DNA from: JBBRXZ01 sp038232415
GTDB lineage: Bacteria; Patescibacteriota; Saccharimonadia; Saccharimonadales; UBA4665
Length of the DNA stretch: 42,661 bases
Reading direction: 5' to 3'
Assembly: GCA_038232415.1 (NCBI GenBank)
Contig: JBBSHY010000005.1
Location: 1 to 42,661 of the forward strand
Below are positions 40,335 to 42,661 of the stretch, piece after piece (position 1 is the stretch's first letter; the number at the start of each line of letters is the position of its first letter). The notes below the pieces were generated by a model, which did no database searches, was not told the DNA's origin, and was given only the letters and a program-made list of their open reading frames with translations. A program made the translations under genes and the position numbers.

Positions 40335-40802
40335 TCAGGCTGCTATGTGTTTGCCTTGTTTAACCAAGGATAGTTCCTGCTCAAAGCTGGCGATATCCTT
40401 GAAGCGTCGGTAGACGCTGGCAAAACGCACATAGGCGACTTCATTAAGCCGGGCCAGTTGTTCCATTACCAGTTCCCCTATATGGGCTGAGCGTACCTCT
40501 TGTTCACCACTTGCGTAGAGTTCCTGTTCGATTGCATTGACAACCTTTTCGAGCTCTAAACTGGCTACCGTGGTTTTTTCGCAGGCCCTATACAGTCCGG
40601 CTAAGAGTTTGGATCGATTAAACAATTCACGCTTACCGTCATTTTTAATGACGATGAGTTGCGGCCGTTCAAGTCTTTCATAAGTTGTGAATCGGTATCC
40701 ACAACTATTACACATACGGCGGCGGCGAATGGCTTGACCTTCTGCCACATCCCGCGATTCGATTACTTTAATGTCATCGCTGGGGCATTGATTACATTTC
40801 AC
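40335..40802 (-). CDS. nrdR: Transcriptional repressor NrdR
   Basis: A 155-residue NrdR. The N-terminal zinc ribbon uses C3, C6, C31 and C34 (CNQCPSDD, MCNSCGYRFTTYE), and residues about 47-137 are the ATP-cone (LIVIKNDGKRELFNRSKLLAGLYRACEK). It represses ribonucleotide reductase genes when dATP is high. The start is GTG 40802 with GAGGAGG 7 nt upstream. A promoter (TTGCAA-17-TATATT, 40907-40879) and an inverted repeat resembling an NrdR box pair (40837-40864) precede it, so it is probably autoregulated together with nrdJ. Confidence 0.96.
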   Translation of the reverse strand: MKCNQCPSDDIKVIESRDVAEGQAIRRRRMCNSCGYRFTTYERLERPQLIVIKNDGKRELFNRSKLLAGLYRACEKTTVASLELEKVVNAIEQELYASGEQEVRSAHIGELVMEQLARLNEVAYVRFASVYRRFKDIASFEQELSLVKQGKHIAA

Positions 40803-40836
40803 TTATGTGCCTCCTCTTACCATTAAATGTGCTCAG

Positions 40837-40864
40837 CTATATGTGTTGGTTTTTCCACATATAG
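40837..40864. promoter_or_regulatory. Inverted repeat, candidate NrdR operator
   Basis: CTATATGTG (40837-40845) and CACATATAG (40856-40864) are perfect inverted copies with a 10-nt spacer, located about 8-35 nt downstream of the predicted nrdR-nrdJ transcription start. The minus-strand reading of the second arm, GCACTATATGTGG, agrees with most positions of the ACAC-WATATATW-GTGT NrdR consensus; the other arm fits less well. Confidence 0.55.
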
Positions 40865-40878
40865 TGCTGCGTGGTTCT

Positions 40879-40907
40879 AATATACCCCTAGCTGTAGCGC
40901 TTTGCAA
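40879..40907 (-). promoter_or_regulatory. Predicted promoter of nrdR-nrdJ
   Basis: TTGCAA (40907-40902), a 17-nt spacer and TATATT (40884-40879) on the minus strand. Confidence 0.7.
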
Positions 40908-40977
40908 GTATTTATCGCTGTATTATTTAATACGCCCCGATAGGAGTAAATGCAGGAAATATTAGAAATTTTTATTA

Positions 40978-42339
40978 TTAACTGTCTGATTTAGTCTCAG
41001 GTTTTTCATCGTCTTCATCATCTTCAGCTTCATCGTCTTTGCGACGCCGGCTTAAACGACGCAGGAACGAGGGTTTATCAAGATCGTCCTCAATACTGCT
41101 GCTAACCATTTCTGGTTGATCTGGTTCATCCTTGTCACTTGCCGTGTTATCTCCAGTTGAAGTGGATTTTGAGTCATCATCGTCATGGATAGACCAAATG
41201 CTCGACATAGGAGTTTCCTGGTTAAAGTCATGCGCCTCATTATGGTCATCACCAAGGTTCATATCAATCTCTGACAGAGTTTTTTCATCTTGCTTGGTCG
41301 TGACAGTGCTGAGGTTATCAAGCTTAGGACCGGAACTAGCGGCACCGCCAGTAGCTGACTCAGTTTTACGTTTTGCAAAGTACGAAGCATCAAAACCGGT
41401 AGCTACCACTGTAATTATAACTTCGCCTTCAAGGTCCGGACTTATAGTTGCACCAAAGATAATATTGGCATCGGGGTCAGCCGCTGTAGTGATGGCTTCG
41501 GCAGCAGCATTAATCTCGTGCATTGAGAGGTCATTACCACCGATGACATTGAACAAAATACCGCGGGCCCCGTCTATGGAAACTTCCAGAAGCGGCGACT
41601 CAATAGCTTGCTGCGCCGCCAGGACTGCCCGGTTTTCACCGCTGGCCCGGCCTATACCCATAAGTGCCGAGCCCGCTTTACTCATGACTGTTTTAACATC
41701 CGCAAAGTCCAGATTTATAAGGCCATGGACGGTAATGAGATCAGAAATACCCTGTACGCCCTGCCGCAGAACATCATCAGCAACCTTGAAAGCTTCCATA
41801 AGCGGCGTATCACGATCTATAGTTTGTAATAAACGGTCATTGGGAATAATGATTAATGTATCGACGGCAGTCCGTAGTTTTTCGATGGCAACGTCGGCAT
41901 TTTTGCGACGTTTTTCACCTTCAAAGGCAAATGGTTTAGTAGCAAAACCGACTACCAGGACACCCAGCTCGTCAGCGATCCCGGCGACAACATGACCGGC
42001 GCCGCTACCTGTACCGCCCCCGGCGCCAATTGTTACAAACACCATGTCGGCACCGGCAATTGCCTGGCGAATTTCATCGCGTGATTCCTGAGCGGCCAGT
42101 TCACCGACTGCCGGATCGGCACCGGCACCCAGGCCACGAGTAGCATCTTTTCCAATGTGGATTTTAGTGTTGGCTTTAGAGTGATGAAGTGCTTGCGCGT
42201 CTGTATTGACGGCTATAAACTCTACGTTTTCGATACCGGCGTCAACCATGCGATTGATAGCGGCCCCGCCGGCACCCCCTACGCCAATAACCTTAATCCG
42301 CGCGAATGTCTCGATAGCTGGCTCAACGACTTGTGACAT
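40978..42339 (-). CDS. ftsZ: Cell division protein FtsZ
   Basis: A 453-residue FtsZ. The GTP-binding signature is GGGTGSG (107-113), with IKVIGVGGAGGAAINRM at the start and NTDAQAL as T3 region; the T7 loop is in the LINLDFADVKTVM segment. Residues about 325-420 are a long acidic, probably disordered linker. Near the end, DLDKPSFLRRLSRRRK is the conserved C-terminal peptide that binds membrane partners, followed by an unusual acidic tail of about 20 residues. It forms the division ring. AAGGGG lies about 4 nt before the ATG, and a promoter TTGAAC-17-TATACT is at 42407-42379. ftsA is not adjacent. Confidence 0.97.
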   Translation of the reverse strand: MSQVVEPAIETFARIKVIGVGGAGGAAINRMVDAGIENVEFIAVNTDAQALHHSKANTKIHIGKDATRGLGAGADPAVGELAAQESRDEIRQAIAGADMVFVTIGAGGGTGSGAGHVVAGIADELGVLVVGFATKPFAFEGEKRRKNADVAIEKLRTAVDTLIIIPNDRLLQTIDRDTPLMEAFKVADDVLRQGVQGISDLITVHGLINLDFADVKTVMSKAGSALMGIGRASGENRAVLAAQQAIESPLLEVSIDGARGILFNVIGGNDLSMHEINAAAEAITTAADPDANIIFGATISPDLEGEVIITVVATGFDASYFAKRKTESATGGAASSGPKLDNLSTVTTKQDEKTLSEIDMNLGDDHNEAHDFNQETPMSSIWSIHDDDDSKSTSTGDNTASDKDEPDQPEMVSSSIEDDLDKPSFLRRLSRRRKDDEAEDDEDDEKPETKSDS

Positions 42340-42378
42340 AAACTCCCCTTATCACCAAATCTAACTTGTACAGGCCGT

Positions 42379-42407
42379 AGTATAACGTAGCCTATATAAA
42401 AGTTCAA
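42379..42407 (-). promoter_or_regulatory. Predicted ftsZ promoter
   Basis: TTGAAC (42407-42402), a 17-nt spacer and TATACT (42384-42379) on the minus strand, about 40 nt before the ftsZ start. Confidence 0.65.
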
Positions 42408-42483
42408 CAAATTTGTGCGGTGTTTTTCACAGCTTTTTACGATAACGACTAATACGCTAAATTTTTATGCGGGCCATATAAAC

Positions 42484-42497
42484 GTTATTATAATAAC
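42484..42497. repeat. Perfect 14-bp palindrome between ftsZ and the divergent gene
   Basis: GTTATTATAATAAC reads the same on both strands. It lies between the ftsZ promoter and the promoter of the gene at 42578 and could be an operator. A similar palindrome, GTTATAATTATAAC, is at 32375-32388. Confidence 0.4.
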
Positions 42498-42541
42498 AAC
42501 GAGATGTTTGCGTTTTTGTATTCAGTCACTCATCGTACGGA

Positions 42542-42569
42542 TTGACATATAGCTTAAAAAAACTATAAT
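42542..42569 (+). promoter_or_regulatory. Near-perfect sigma-70 promoter
   Basis: TTGACA (42542-42547), a 16-nt spacer and TATAAT (42564-42569): both hexamers match the consensus exactly. The start codon of the next gene is only 8 nt further on, so transcription should begin at or next to the AUG. Confidence 0.8.
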
Positions 42570-42577
42570 AGTAATCT

Positions 42578-42661
42578 ATGCATGAGACTAGTGGAGGTCC
42601 TCCCTCTAATTCGGACTTTTATGACTTGGCAGTTTTAAACCAAGGCCAGGTGCTGGAGCCA
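42578..42661 (+). CDS. Start of an unidentified gene (runs off the window)
   Basis: From ATG 42578 the frame stays open to the last base and gives 28 residues beginning MHETSGGPPSNSDFYDL, a polar Pro/Ser/Gly-rich N-terminus. The perfect promoter 8 nt upstream supports it as a real, probably leaderless gene. A second ATG at 42582 is in another frame and soon reaches a stop. Too little is present to name a function. It is transcribed away from ftsZ. Confidence 0.6.
   Translation, partial: MHETSGGPPSNSDFYDLAVLNQGQVLEP

Noticed and set aside
41132..41995. Long plus-strand open frame (287 codons) opposite ftsZ
   Set aside because: Low-complexity Ser/Ala composition and complete overlap with FtsZ on the other strand mark it as a shadow frame.

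Overview
The window looks like a chromosomal segment from a small-genome bacterium of the Patescibacteria (CPR) radiation, most probably near Saccharibacteria. This lineage call is an inference from gene content; no 16S gene is present. Supporting points are a class I lysyl-tRNA synthetase, a eukaryote-like isoleucyl-tRNA synthetase, a Thermus-size EF-Ts, a B12-dependent ribonucleotide reductase, Gram-positive-type wall genes (LytR-CpsA-Psr, L,D-transpeptidase) and many overlapping or nearly abutting genes. UGA ends several genes (proA, proS, rpsB), so the genetic code is standard, which argues against Gracilibacteria and Absconditabacteria. No tRNA, rRNA, CRISPR array, insertion sequence or phage gene was seen.

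Layout. 1-4479: partial serS, an unknown protein, a RecB-like nuclease, a HAD phosphatase, msrA, a small membrane protein and a minimal zincin. 4484-12884: lysK, greA, the operon proB-proC-proA-proS, a CPBP protease and rseP. 13054-17032: an L,D-transpeptidase, the rpsB-tsf-frr operon and a membrane protein. 17051-22338: two Cys/Met-type PLP enzymes transcribed divergently, the second behind a SAM-I riboswitch, then a P-loop kinase-like protein, thrC and a HAD phosphatase. 22416-30905: rpmE2-prfA-prmC, then htrA, a membrane protein and an LCP enzyme, then lepB, parB and a convergent parA. 31110-36304: an unknown kinase-like gene, a 516-nt non-coding stretch, rplU, ileS behind a T-box leader, and an orphan AbrB/MazE-like protein. 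36327-42661: a thioredoxin-fold protein, a GNAT enzyme, a 122-nt hairpin element, the nrdR-nrdJ operon, ftsZ and the start of one more gene.

Functional themes. Translation dominates (serS, lysK, proS, ileS, rpsB, tsf, frr, rpmE2, prfA, prmC, rplU). Next come cell wall, secretion and division (ldt, LCP, lepB, rseP, htrA, ftsZ, parA/parB) and a small amino-acid module (proBCA, thrC, two PLP enzymes). Two RNA regulators tie amino-acid status to expression: a transcription-attenuating T-box with a very short Stem I reading AUC (Ile) before ileS, and a SAM-I riboswitch with a terminator that also contains the ribosome binding site of the PLP gene.

The most striking global pattern is promoter placement. 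At about 19 genes a -10 box, often the extended TGnTAnnnT form, lies only 6-10 nt before the start codon with no room for a Shine-Dalgarno sequence, which suggests widespread leaderless mRNAs. Other genes (greA, nrdJ, nrdR, ftsZ, proB, rpsB, ldt) have clear Shine-Dalgarno sequences.
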